Positions 9,752-19,206 of a stretch of DNA of 64,000 nt are shown here, in pieces. The stretch lies in NCBI GenBank assembly GCA_019695575.1, contig JADNSB010000058.1:2554-66553 (forward strand), read 5' to 3'. Numbering within the stretch: position 1 is the first letter of the stretch; every line of letters begins with the position of its first letter. Source of the DNA: Angomonas ambiguus. Taxonomy: Eukaryota > Euglenozoa > Kinetoplastea > Trypanosomatida > Trypanosomatidae. A model generated the notes under the pieces. That model searched no databases, had not been told where the DNA came from, and saw only the letters and a list, made by a program, of their open reading frames with translations. The position numbers and the translations under genes are program-made.

Positions 9752-10681
9752 ATGCTGAGGGAGGAGAAGGTGGAGAAGCCTGACACAGAAGCATCTGCCG
9801 TGGAAACGAAACCTCAAACGGTTCCAGAGGCTATAGCAAAAACTTCCCTAGAAAAGGAAGAGGAAGAGCCCCACAGCTCGTCCCCCGCCACCTCCCCCGC
9901 CCCTTCCTCTGACGGTGAGGCAGCGGATTATCAAGAGATTGAGTTTGAGTTTGGACGTTATATCGGCGAGGTTGACCCGCTCACAGAGCTGCGCTGCGGT
10001 CAAGGCACGTTACACTACCACAACGGCAACACCTACACCGGGGAATGGAAGGACGGTGCCGCTCATGGGTTCGGGGAGAAGACGTACAAGAATGGGGACG
10101 TATTTAGAGGAATGTGGGTGGAGGGAAAACGCTGTGGTCGCGGAAGTTATCTTCACAATGAGGGCCACTTTTTCGAGGGGATGTATGAAGATGACTATCC
10201 TAATGGTTATGGGGTCCTCACGACGGTATCTGGGGATCGTTATATGGGGGAGTGGAAGAAAGGCCTCAAGTGGGGGAAGGGGAGAGAGATTCTAAAATCA
10301 GGGCAGGTGTTTGCAGGGACGTGGAGAGAGGGGAAGAAACAAGGCATCGGGAAACTATTCGTGCCGGGAGCGAAACGGTATATTGCTGGGGTGTGGCATG
10401 AAGATAAGTTTCTCCGGGAGCTGACGGAGGAGGAGAAGGAAACGGCTCAAGAGAGGGACGCCAGGGAGGAATCCGAGCTGGGAAACACTCTCCCCGAGAC
10501 CGCGAGTACACCCACCGGGTTGAACGCCTTTGAGGCGCTGGCGGACCGCGCCGTGAAGGCCTTGGAGGATAAGTTGGAGGCGTGGGGGAAGGCACTAGAG
10601 AGTGCTACACTGGGCGACACGGAACCGTCCGCCAACGCCGCGGAGGAGCCAGAGGTCAAAAATGGTGTGGTTGAAGAGTAA
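9752..10681 (+). CDS. MORN-repeat protein, RSPH1-like
   Basis: A 309-residue protein. After an acidic, Pro/Ser-rich N-terminus (residues 1-65) come about six consecutive MORN repeats (about 66-220), each with the GxGxxxxxxGxxYxGxW pattern (for example YTGEWKDGAAHGFGEKTYKNGD). The repeats are followed by a charged helical tail. The number and N-proximal placement of repeats, the size and the acidic tail resemble radial spoke head protein 1 (RSPH1) of motile flagella. This protein family is also common in kinetoplastid cytoskeletons, so the radial-spoke assignment is an inference. Confidence 0.8.
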   Translation: MLREEKVEKPDTEASAVETKPQTVPEAIAKTSLEKEEEEPHSSSPATSPAPSSDGEAADYQEIEFEFGRYIGEVDPLTELRCGQGTLHYHNGNTYTGEWKDGAAHGFGEKTYKNGDVFRGMWVEGKRCGRGSYLHNEGHFFEGMYEDDYPNGYGVLTTVSGDRYMGEWKKGLKWGKGREILKSGQVFAGTWREGKKQGIGKLFVPGAKRYIAGVWHEDKFLRELTEEEKETAQERDAREESELGNTLPETASTPTGLNAFEALADRAVKALEDKLEAWGKALESATLGDTEPSANAAEEPEVKNGVVEE

Positions 10682-10954
10682 CAGGTGGTGTGTTTTGTTT
10701 TTGTTTGGTTTATTTTATTTACTATTTATGGTTGTTCCTTTTTGTAGGTGGCCTTGAATGCAGTGTTATATCGTTTTTTTGTTTACACCCACTATATAGT
10801 GCCAAAGTGTGAAAAGGAGAATGTTCCCGGTACACACTTATTTAACAAGACTGTAATACTACTATTCACTCTCTCTCTCTCTCTATCAATTTCTAGTTAT
10901 TGTTGTTAGCTGTTATTGTGGTGGTTGTGTTTCGAATTCATAGTATTAGTACCG

Positions 10955-12217
10955 ATGTCATACGCTCTACTTCGAATAGGTCTGTTTGTCCTTTTTCTGT
11001 TCGGTCTTCTCAAGCTGAAACGGTGCCGCTTTAGACACGTCCCCGCCCGCCGTACGAGAGTCTCTCGCCACCACGGCGAGACGACGGTGTGGCTGGAGCG
11101 ATTGGGGAATGCCATCCTCGACATGCTGTACACCTCTGTCGAGGACCCCACCCCCGCCGCCTCTGGTGGTGAGTCAGGAAACTGTGAAGACGCCACACAG
11201 CGGCTCCCGACCCCTGGCACCCCAAAAGGCTACAGTGCCTCCAGGAGCGCCAGCCCCACACGCCACACCGCCTTCTCTAAACCCCACCACCACCCCCACT
11301 ACGACCCCGCCACCGGCCTCTGGGAGGAGGAAACGAGGGAGCCTACCATGAAGAAAGGACTCGCCAGTAAACCCTTCATGGCCAAGTTGGAGGAGAGAAT
11401 CAGCGCCGCCCTAGAAGACAGTGGGATTGCCTCGTGGGCGGACTTTAGGGTCGATGCACTGGGCGATAAGCCACCGGTGATTAAAGCGATACATGTAGTA
11501 CGGGGGGCGGGTGGTGCTAGCGGGACTGCCGCTCCAGCAGAAGGGGGCAAAACCAAGTCCAACAGCGACGGTCGTCGGCCCGGTGCCCCGTACACCGCAA
11601 CTCATTCGCGTAAAGAGAGAGGGAAAGGAAAGGAAAATCCCACCGAGGCCGCCAGTCTCAGCACGGAGGGTAACAACAATCACTCCACCAACAGTACCAC
11701 AGGTCCCTCCCACGTGGACCCCTCCGCGATGGAGCTAGAAATGGAGGTGGAGTACACCGGAAGTCTGGACGCGTCACTAAAAGCCGACCTCTCCTTCGCA
11801 CGGGGTAGACAACTGCCAGTGTACGTCCACTTGGGAGGACTACGGTATATACGGGCTCATATTCGGGTACGCGCAAAGTTGGAGTACGAGGCAGCGACGT
11901 TAGAGACCCCGGAGAAACCATACCTCCAGTGCACCCTCTTCTTTGAGTCCGATCCCATGTTCGAGATGCAACTGCATACCTCTCTTACCCCATTGAACAT
12001 ACAGGATTTTATTCTCATTCCGTATCTGGCCAAATTTTTTCTTCTCCGTTTTATTCGCCTAAAACTAATGAGTTCATCGGGCAGTGGGCTCTCCTTCAAG
12101 GTGCCTCTACCGGAGGACATCGTCGATAACGGGGAGCAATTGTGGTGTGCTCCTTTGAATGATGGCGCCAGTGAGGAAGCGGGGCGGTGGATGTCCTCCT
12201 GGAATAAAAAGTATTAG
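10955..12217 (+). CDS. Membrane-anchored SMP-domain lipid-transfer-like protein
   Basis: 420 residues from the ATG at 10955; the open frame reaches 10916 only through a TTG. The likely splice AG at 10895-10896 follows a CT repeat. Residues about 5-22 form a single hydrophobic segment followed by a basic stretch, so it is likely a signal anchor with the rest cytosolic. Residues about 130-190 and 258-390 look like the two halves of an SMP (synaptotagmin-like mitochondrial lipid-binding) domain. They are separated by a long Ser/Thr/Asn-rich insertion. Supporting features are the M-E-L-E-M-E-V-E-Y-x-G strand, the L-x-F-x-x-x-P-x-F motif and the amphipathic end. SMP proteins move lipids at ER contact sites (Nvj2/TEX2, E-Syt, ERMES). 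A contact-site role here is inferred. Confidence 0.65.
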   Translation: MSYALLRIGLFVLFLFGLLKLKRCRFRHVPARRTRVSRHHGETTVWLERLGNAILDMLYTSVEDPTPAASGGESGNCEDATQRLPTPGTPKGYSASRSASPTRHTAFSKPHHHPHYDPATGLWEEETREPTMKKGLASKPFMAKLEERISAALEDSGIASWADFRVDALGDKPPVIKAIHVVRGAGGASGTAAPAEGGKTKSNSDGRRPGAPYTATHSRKERGKGKENPTEAASLSTEGNNNHSTNSTTGPSHVDPSAMELEMEVEYTGSLDASLKADLSFARGRQLPVYVHLGGLRYIRAHIRVRAKLEYEAATLETPEKPYLQCTLFFESDPMFEMQLHTSLTPLNIQDFILIPYLAKFFLLRFIRLKLMSSSGSGLSFKVPLPEDIVDNGEQLWCAPLNDGASEEAGRWMSSWNKKY

Positions 12218-12435
12218 CGAACTTTTTTTTTTTTTAATCTGCAGCTGAGTTTTGAATATTACTATTATTATAGTTATTATTGTATAGTATTACAGGCTTC
12301 TTTTTTTTCTTATGTGGTTTGTTTCGGTAGTTGCAGCTTTAAGTGTTGTGTGTGCCTTGCAAAAAGGAAATCTGATGGTATGCATCTCTATTTTTCTTAT
12401 TTTTATTTTTTTTATTTTTCTTTTGCTACCCGAAT

Positions 12436-12437
12436 AG
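12436..12437 (+). promoter_or_regulatory. Putative spliced-leader acceptor AG
   Basis: Follows a strong T-rich tract at about 12388-12428, inside the upstream open extension of the next gene. It gives an 8-nt leader before the ATG at 12446. Confidence 0.6.
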
Positions 12438-12445
12438 AGCCAAGG

Positions 12446-13651
12446 ATGAGACGACAATTTATAAAAGATGCCATGCAACACTTCCGAACGAATTCGTGTA
12501 CCTACTTGGAGGTAGCCGAGATCAAGGACTTGGAGGCCAGGATTCATGAACTTTGCGCCCGCTGCGTGAACAAGGGTCGGGTGGAGATATTCGGCTCCCA
12601 TTCCAGCGGATTCACGAAGCCCGACGCAGATGTTGACATTTCTCTGACGTACCGTAACTACTCTCCCTGGCTGAGTGGTATTCGGCGTGTCGACGAACAA
12701 GACGAGAAGCGTTTGACGCGGGTGTCTAGGGAGGCGGGAAACCTTGGTATGGAGAAGGTGCAGTATGTTAGGGCACGTATCCCTGTGGTGCAGTTCATCG
12801 ACCCTGTGAGTGGCCGTCACTGCGATATCACCATCGGTAACATTGGGGGGGTGGAGAACTCGAGAATACTTCGACAGATCCGCCTCCTCTTCCCCGACTT
12901 TTATGGGGCCTATATCCACCTTGTAAAGGAGTGGGCAAAGGCGAAGGAGGTGGTGGCGCCTGATAAAGGGACGTTTAACAGCTTCACCATCACCATTATG
13001 GCGCTCATGGTGCTCCAAGAGTTGGGACTGCTGCCTCACTTCTACCAGACTACTGGAGAACTAGGTCAACTCACAGAAGAGGATGCACAACAGAGAATCG
13101 ATAGCTTTACCCTCCCACCCCTCTACAATGAGCTGAAAAGCGCTGAGGATGAGAGAATCGGGGAGGCGGTGTACTTTTGTTTTCAAAAGTTTTCCGAATA
13201 CTATTCCAAGTTTGACTTTGTGAATGGAACCGTAAGTCTTATTAGTCCTCGCCGCCGTCGAGAGGGGTACCGAAGGGCAGCGGATGACTATATGAAAAAG
13301 TTTGAATACAAGAAGGCAAAAGAATGGGAGGCGCACTTTAAGCAATTACCCTCTGATGGACCTTTTAATAAGGAGAACTTTGATGGGGCCATACACGACG
13401 AAACGATTCAGAGAGTGTCCACGACGCCCTTCGTGGTGGAAGATTTTGTTAACTACGTCAACTGCGGGCGAAGGGTCACCGACGGCACGCGAGAGCGACA
13501 TATTAAAATGGAAATAGAGGCACTGAAACAGCTCCTCACCTCCAATGAACCAGACTTTAACGTACTGCTGGCGCAGCAGTCAACGCTGACCCCAATCTTC
13601 CGTACTCCACAGTTTGACCCTCGTGTGTCGGTCTTCCGTACACGACGCTGA
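12446..13651 (+). CDS. TUTase / non-canonical poly(A) polymerase family nucleotidyltransferase
   Basis: 401 residues from the ATG at 12446. The frame is open to 12314, but that part is a pyrimidine tract plus the likely splice AG. The catalytic core has the F-G-S-H-S-S-G motif (about 49-55), the D-x-D pair in PDADVDISL (Asp62, Asp64) and a third acid in RHCDITIGN (Asp127). All three metal-binding carboxylates are present, so the enzyme is probably active. The central domain has the K-x-W-A-K and N-S-F-T helices typical of the family. In kinetoplastids such enzymes uridylate guide RNAs, edited mRNAs or small RNAs. The short size resembles TUT4 or MEAT1, but which one it matches cannot be settled here. 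Confidence 0.85.
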   Translation: MRRQFIKDAMQHFRTNSCTYLEVAEIKDLEARIHELCARCVNKGRVEIFGSHSSGFTKPDADVDISLTYRNYSPWLSGIRRVDEQDEKRLTRVSREAGNLGMEKVQYVRARIPVVQFIDPVSGRHCDITIGNIGGVENSRILRQIRLLFPDFYGAYIHLVKEWAKAKEVVAPDKGTFNSFTITIMALMVLQELGLLPHFYQTTGELGQLTEEDAQQRIDSFTLPPLYNELKSAEDERIGEAVYFCFQKFSEYYSKFDFVNGTVSLISPRRRREGYRRAADDYMKKFEYKKAKEWEAHFKQLPSDGPFNKENFDGAIHDETIQRVSTTPFVVEDFVNYVNCGRRVTDGTRERHIKMEIEALKQLLTSNEPDFNVLLAQQSTLTPIFRTPQFDPRVSVFRTRR

Positions 13652-13890
13652 GGAGGGAGGGTTGAACGAAAGAAAGGAAAAAAGATGACTGAAAAAAAGT
13701 TGCTGCTACTACTCAAGTGTTTCTCTTATGTCGGGTAAAAATGTGCTTCTTTTTACTACAGTTCTCGTCTTCACACTCTCCACTACTTTAAATACATACC
13801 AACAACAACAAACAAAAACAAAAATATTTAGGTAATCGCCTCTGGAGAAACTGTTTCTTGTCATCAATTATTTCTTCCGTTCTCTTCTTT

Positions 13891-13892
13891 AG
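13891..13892 (+). promoter_or_regulatory. Putative spliced-leader acceptor AG
   Basis: Ends the tract at 13868-13890, made of TTCT-type repeats. The 5' UTR would be only 5 nt before the ATG at 13898. Confidence 0.6.
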
Positions 13893-13897
13893 TTTCG

Positions 13898-15880
13898 ATG
13901 ACCAGCCAGACGCTCCACGGGAGAGAGGAGTCCCAGCCACGAATGCTTCCCTCCATACTGTTAGATAGTTGGGAGTTGCGCAAATTTGCTCCAGAGGGGT
14001 CTGTGCTGCCCAACTCGCTCGTTTGCTGTGATGTGGATCATGATGGGGTGGAGGAAGTGCTGTTGGGCACCACTGAGGGCAACTTCCTCGTACTGAAGCC
14101 TGATCGCCGTATTCCACTGTTTTCCCACGCCATCGCGGCTACCATCTCCATCGTCATCTACTGTAGCAAGAAGCGCCGCTTAGTCCTCGTCACCCTCGAA
14201 GGGCAGTGTGAGGTGTTTGAGAATTTCCTTCGCACGGAGCCCCGCACAGGAGGTGGTGCATCACACAATAGGGTGCCTGTGCCTCCCTTTAAGGCGGACA
14301 GCGGGAGGAGAGGGGCGGATGGGGGAACGATGAGCTCCCACAGTGACCCTACCGTCGATCTCACCCACAGCACCATCCACTCCCGCGACCCCTCCCGGGT
14401 GTTTCACGTCCCCTGCAACTGCTTATGTGGCTCCATCAGTTCCTCGCGAGAGGAAAATGGTGAAATGATTTGTCTTGGATCCAATGACAGACGTCTGTAC
14501 ATTTACGAATTAAACACAGGGGTGTGTCTGACCTCCCTCTTTTTCCACCACCCCATCACCTCGGTTCACTGCTTCTCTCTGCCCAGCGAGGAGCCGCAGG
14601 GACAGGAGAGGGAGTGGGTGGACACCGCACTCGCCTGCGTGGCGACCGCACAACACCTTTTCCTTCTCTCCATCTCCGGGGAGAGTGTGAGAGCCTACCA
14701 AAGAAAAGAAAAAGAGTCCCGTCTCCCTCTCGTCATCTTCTCCCACTTTGCGAATGTGGCCCAGGAGGACGACACCGGTACTAGTAGTATCGCTGTGGGA
14801 GCACCACGGGGGGCCGAGACGGCCTTACGGACGGGGGACAAGAGCCCTGTGGTGCAACCCATGTGGTACGTTCACGTAGGGGGCAACTCGCTCTGGGCAC
14901 TGAACGGAGAGGGGGCGATACCACCTCGAACAGAGACCCCTGCCGTCGACACAACGGCATTGCTGTCCGTGGACGTGGACGTTCTGGTGAGTAGTTCCAA
15001 GGTATGGATCAGCGCAGCGTGCGAGGACGGGAGGGCCTTTCTGCTCCACCTCCACTTCACGAAGTACACCCTCTCCTCTAGCGAGTCGCTGCCCGTGGCG
15101 GTGAATCTCAGTCGCCAAACCTCCCCCGCCGCCGCCGCCCCACTCAACGGCCTGGTCGAGCTCTACTCTTTTGATAAAAAGGGTGGTAGGGAGTGCACCT
15201 TCACCGGCACTTTCCCCCAACGAGGTGCCCCTCCCTGCACCTCCGCGATGAGGGCGGTGTGTGTCTGGGCTGGGGTGTGGGGAGGCACCCAACTTGTACC
15301 GAGGGCTCGCTCCTTTCTAGTGGGGGGAGACGGCGCGATCACTGTTCTCCTTTCTCAAAGCGGTGACACGTTCAGTATTGGACCCCACAGCGGCGATGTA
15401 GTGAAGAGCCGCATCCAGTCCGACTGTACCTCCTTCTCCCTGATCGTTAAAGGGGCCGCCGCGGAGGGACTCTTCGGGGACGACAGCGTCCGTCACCCCA
15501 TCGGCTGTGTCTGTGTCGGAACCGACGAACTCTCGGTCTACTCGTTAGGTGGCATGTATGCGACCCCCACGGAGCGACCAGTAGGAGAAGTGCTTCACGC
15601 CACCCCACAGGACAGGGAGCGAATTGTCTTTCCAAGGCCCGCCTCCCATACCCCCAAAAATATCCCCCTCAACTCTTTCAAGAGCTCGGTGACCTCGGAG
15701 ACGACGGAGCTAGCCGAAGAGGAGGAGAGAAGTGAAGAGATGAGGTTGCTGCTTCGACTGGGAAGACTGCTACAGGAGGGGGAAGAGTGGAGCGATGCAC
15801 AGTGTATACGGAGGGCAAGATTGACTGTACTAGAGGGTTACACAAAAGATGAATGGGAGAAGCTGATGGACTTGACGTAA
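13898..15880 (+). CDS. FG-GAP/WD-like beta-propeller protein, possibly ITFG2-like
   Basis: A 660-residue protein. Near the N-terminus (about 30-75) is an FG-GAP-like calcium-loop motif, CDVDHDGVEEVLLGTTEG, in the position seen at the start of ITFG2. Several blade-like segments follow; each has short hydrophobic strands and a G-S-N-D-R-R-L-Y-I-Y type turn. Long Ser/Gly/Pro insertions and a helical, acidic C-terminus complete it. ITFG2 is a subunit of KICSTOR, which ties GATOR1 to lysosomes in animals. Motif order and N-terminal spacing suggest ITFG2, but any propeller protein with an FG-GAP repeat could look similar. The 5' UTR is probably only 5 nt. Confidence 0.55.
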   Translation: MTSQTLHGREESQPRMLPSILLDSWELRKFAPEGSVLPNSLVCCDVDHDGVEEVLLGTTEGNFLVLKPDRRIPLFSHAIAATISIVIYCSKKRRLVLVTLEGQCEVFENFLRTEPRTGGGASHNRVPVPPFKADSGRRGADGGTMSSHSDPTVDLTHSTIHSRDPSRVFHVPCNCLCGSISSSREENGEMICLGSNDRRLYIYELNTGVCLTSLFFHHPITSVHCFSLPSEEPQGQEREWVDTALACVATAQHLFLLSISGESVRAYQRKEKESRLPLVIFSHFANVAQEDDTGTSSIAVGAPRGAETALRTGDKSPVVQPMWYVHVGGNSLWALNGEGAIPPRTETPAVDTTALLSVDVDVLVSSSKVWISAACEDGRAFLLHLHFTKYTLSSSESLPVAVNLSRQTSPAAAAPLNGLVELYSFDKKGGRECTFTGTFPQRGAPPCTSAMRAVCVWAGVWGGTQLVPRARSFLVGGDGAITVLLSQSGDTFSIGPHSGDVVKSRIQSDCTSFSLIVKGAAAEGLFGDDSVRHPIGCVCVGTDELSVYSLGGMYATPTERPVGEVLHATPQDRERIVFPRPASHTPKNIPLNSFKSSVTSETTELAEEEERSEEMRLLLRLGRLLQEGEEWSDAQCIRRARLTVLEGYTKDEWEKLMDLT

Positions 15881-16115
15881 AGTCTAGCTTTTTTTTTCTC
15901 TTGTTTCTTTTTTTTTTTTTTATGAAAGAAAAAAAAAAAGAAACAAAAAAACACTTTTTGGACATTACACACTATACTCTATTGTCACTACTACTACTAC
16001 TAACGGTAATGAACTGTTTTTACTGACTTTTTTTTTCTTTGCCTTTTTCTATGTTATCGATGAACTTCTGAAGGCACAAGAAAAGTAATAAAGCATAAAG
16101 AAAGAAAACAAAAAC

Positions 16116-16832
16116 ATGAAGATCAAAATCATTAACCCTAATACGACCAAAAGTTTCACCGATGGAGTCCGTGCGATCGCGGAACAGGCCAAAAGGCCCG
16201 ATACAGAGATCCTTTGCGTGAACCCTGTCGAGGGACCGGGAACTATTGAGGGGTACTACGACGAGGCGCTCGCGACCCCGCAGGTACTGAAAGAGGTGAT
16301 CAAAGGTGTCGAGGAGGAAGGAGTGGACGCGTTTGTGATTGCTTGCTTTGGGGACCCCGGTGTCGACGCGGCGAGGGAGCTGACTCGGAAACCGGTGCTG
16401 GGGATCGCAGAGGCCGCCCTACGCATGGCGGGTATGGTGGGAGCCACCTTCACAGTGGTGACCAGTGCTCCTCGTATGCGAGATATGACGGAGCGGCTGG
16501 TGCACCGACACGGCTGTGAGCGCCTGTGTCGGTCCGTTCGCACGACGCCGATTCACGTCGCCGATCTCTCCACCCACCCTAAGGAGTCCATCGACACGGT
16601 AGTCGCCGAGTGCTTACGGGCGGTAAAGGAGGACCTAGCGGAGGCCATCGTTATTGGTTGCGCTGGCATGTCCCCTTTCCGAGAGGAGATAGAGGCACGC
16701 GTGGGTATTCCTATTATTGACGGGAGTGTAGCGGCGGTGAAGCTGTGTGAGGCGATGGTGGACATGAAACTGTTCACCTCCAAGGTGAATACCTACAACT
16801 ACCCCGTGGGCTACAAGGGGATCAAGAACTAG
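16116..16832 (+). CDS. Asp/Glu/hydantoin racemase family protein
   Basis: A 238-residue protein, the usual length for bacterial hydantoin/allantoin racemases. It starts MKIKIINPNTT, the typical first beta strand with the N-P-N-T substrate loop. Both catalytic cysteines are in place: Cys77 in I-A-C-F-G-D-P-G and Cys182 in I-G-C-A-G-M. There is no targeting peptide, so it is likely cytosolic. The family interconverts enantiomers of 5-substituted hydantoins or allantoin without cofactor. Substrate cannot be told from sequence. The bacterial look, compact size and lack of low-complexity insertions contrast with its neighbours and suggest lateral transfer. It has kinetoplastid-style flanks (likely splice AG at 16072-16073, 42-nt leader). 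Confidence 0.9.
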   Translation: MKIKIINPNTTKSFTDGVRAIAEQAKRPDTEILCVNPVEGPGTIEGYYDEALATPQVLKEVIKGVEEEGVDAFVIACFGDPGVDAARELTRKPVLGIAEAALRMAGMVGATFTVVTSAPRMRDMTERLVHRHGCERLCRSVRTTPIHVADLSTHPKESIDTVVAECLRAVKEDLAEAIVIGCAGMSPFREEIEARVGIPIIDGSVAAVKLCEAMVDMKLFTSKVNTYNYPVGYKGIKN

Positions 16833-17072
16833 GCCCAAACCTCCTTTTTTACATTCATTCTTTTTTTTTTATTCTGATATTTCTATTTTTTCCCATCCAT
16901 CTTTTTACTTTTCCTTGATTATTTTTGTATAATAATTTAACCAAAAACGTGTATCTGTATTTCATTTCATCTTTCTCCTGCTTTTTATTTATTTATTTAC
17001 TTTTCGTTTTTCATACTTACAAAGAAAGAAAAAAAAAAAAAAGAAATAGAACAATAATAATTAGGCCGGTCG

Positions 17073-18716
17073 ATGCTACCGGATGTCTCGAGAAGGAAAT
17101 CCCTTCCCAAGGCATTGGATAAACATATGCTAAGCTCCATCGACATTGTCACCTCCTCCGGCGACGACGAGGAGGAGGATGTGAACCCCCCTGTGAGTGT
17201 TCCGGTAGCGACGACAAAAGGCAGCCGGAAGCCCAGTTTTATAGAAGCGGATGGTACGGTAGTGCCACTGCAGCCGAGGACTCCTACGAATCCCTCCAAA
17301 AAGAACTCCCAGCCACCCCTACGACCGACGAACGTCTCCTCCGTTACTGCTAGTAGAGGCAAAGAAGACTCCCCTGCCGCGGCGATGGCAGGACTGTACG
17401 CCTACCGACCCCCCATGCATCAGGTCTCGCCCCCCGCCCGGCCGCCAGGGTCAGACACCCAGGCCTACCACGCCCTGCAGCTCGCCGACCTCGTCGATAA
17501 CGAGGACAGCCTAGGACTGGTGCCGCGCCTGGACACCAGCGACGAGGGGAACGCGGAACTGGTGGTGTGTCCACTGAGGGCCTTGAATTGCTGTTCCGTA
17601 GGTCGACACACCCGGCGAGAGATTACAGAGCGCCACACCCTTCATGAGCACCTAGTCGCCTTGGCCAACAACACACAGCAACTACAGTCCGACAACGCTC
17701 TCCTTCAGCAGCAGTACAACTCCCTTTTTCGAAAGTATAAAGCGCAAAATTCCTCCATGAAAAAAATGCAGAACGAAATCGATCAGCTTCGTCAATTTAT
17801 TATTCAAATGCCGGCCGCGGGGAGGGCAGAGGGGACCGTCAAGGCCGCTTCCACGCCGCCGGTGTTGGAGAAGTGTCTTCCGCGTGACATTAGTATGGAG
17901 GATATGGTGGAAGGGGAGGCACCGGCAGGAACCCCAAAGGAAAAAGAGTCGGGGTATGTCAAACGCCTCCGCCAGCGTACCAGCTCCGCCGCCCAGCTGT
18001 ACGAGGCAAAGGAGAACGAGTCCCGCTCCCCACCCCATAAAGTCCTAGCAGAGAATATTCACACTCCGAAGCTCATAAGTCCCTCCCACCCCTGTTCCTC
18101 CCCGGATACAGAGCAGAGCGGTCAGTGGGCGGTGTCGTCGTACCCGAACGAAAGTGTCCTGAGTGGTATCTCAAGTGTGTCGTTTGAGGATGCCGCCGTC
18201 CGGGAAGGGGACCCGGAGTTGGAGGAAATGCGTCAGTTTATTCACTCGCCTGGAGCCAAACCGCTTCCACTTCCGGATCGCCCCCCAGAAGGACTTCAGA
18301 GCGGTCGCTCCGCCCCTTCCCTCAGTAACACTCACGTCCCCGGGCACTTGGTCGCCTCGGAGGGGAAGGAAAACCGGCCCAAGATGAACTCTCCCCGGCA
18401 CCTCGCACGGCCCTCTTTGAACCGTGGTACCGACGGGGCACGAGTTCAGCTGGCACGGCAGACCACCATTACCAAGGCGGACACCGAGTGGAGCGGTTCT
18501 AGGACTGACGACGTCGACGGCACTAAGAATAGAAACCCTCACAAAAAGAGAAGGAAATTAGGAGAGGTGGACGTCAATGTTAACTGTGAGGGGTCGTTGG
18601 CCGCGAACAGGGCAGCAGGGAAAGCGTCCGTGTATAGTATGCTTCAGCCCGACGCTCCTCAACCCCCCTTAGGGCTGCGCAACGTGGCCAGTCAGGCCTA
18701 TTTGAAGAGAAAATGA
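17073..18716 (+). CDS. Coiled-coil protein with one TRAF-type zinc-finger-like motif
   Basis: A 547-residue protein. The first 150 residues are disordered and rich in Ser/Pro. At about 167-200 is a C-P-L-R-x3-C ... H-x-L-H-E-H pattern, like the last half of a TRAF-type zinc finger. It is followed directly by a coiled coil (about 200-250, Gln/Leu/Asn-rich heptads). The rest is disordered, with many S-P/T-P sites and basic patches near 490. TRAF-finger plus coiled-coil proteins are frequent in kinetoplastids, mostly uncharacterised. The second Met (residue 19) is a possible alternative start. Confidence 0.65.
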   Translation: MLPDVSRRKSLPKALDKHMLSSIDIVTSSGDDEEEDVNPPVSVPVATTKGSRKPSFIEADGTVVPLQPRTPTNPSKKNSQPPLRPTNVSSVTASRGKEDSPAAAMAGLYAYRPPMHQVSPPARPPGSDTQAYHALQLADLVDNEDSLGLVPRLDTSDEGNAELVVCPLRALNCCSVGRHTRREITERHTLHEHLVALANNTQQLQSDNALLQQQYNSLFRKYKAQNSSMKKMQNEIDQLRQFIIQMPAAGRAEGTVKAASTPPVLEKCLPRDISMEDMVEGEAPAGTPKEKESGYVKRLRQRTSSAAQLYEAKENESRSPPHKVLAENIHTPKLISPSHPCSSPDTEQSGQWAVSSYPNESVLSGISSVSFEDAAVREGDPELEEMRQFIHSPGAKPLPLPDRPPEGLQSGRSAPSLSNTHVPGHLVASEGKENRPKMNSPRHLARPSLNRGTDGARVQLARQTTITKADTEWSGSRTDDVDGTKNRNPHKKRRKLGEVDVNVNCEGSLAANRAAGKASVYSMLQPDAPQPPLGLRNVASQAYLKRK

Positions 18717-19206
18717 AAAACAAAAAAAAATTAAATACTCATTGTAATACAGGTAAGTGTACGTCAACGTATGGGTATAGGTGAGGAATAGCTGCTGGTG
18801 AGCTGTACTTTTATGTCCCTCTTCAAAGCGTATCGCCACCCACACATTTGTGGGAGTTTATAGTGTTGAAATTACCAAACTTTTTTTATGTTTTTTTTTT
18901 TTTTTCATTGTTCTATTTATATAAATATATATAACACTAATAATTTTGTTAGATCCGATAGATCGTTAGAGCTACACATTGTTTGATATATCTACATACA
19001 CGTATATACGGCGAGTAGTTAAATATATATTTTTTGTTGTAAAGCAACAGAAAAAAAAAAAAAGCATTTCTGCACTACACATTCTTTTGTCTTTTTTTCT
19101 TCGCCGTCTTCTTCACTCTTTTGCGGATAGGAAAGGAAACGTTTGCTTAGAAGAACCCACACTGTCTACCCGACACCCCCCTATCAAACGCCCGCACCAC
19201 AGTCCC
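18717..19206. other. AT-rich spacer and kinesin leader
   Basis: T runs near 18880-18905 and 19090, TA-rich stretches, then a TTCTTC-type tract with AG at 19129-19130. The kinesin frame is open from 18979, but the part before 19207 is A/T-rich and contains this tract, so I treat it as untranslated. Confidence 0.6.
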
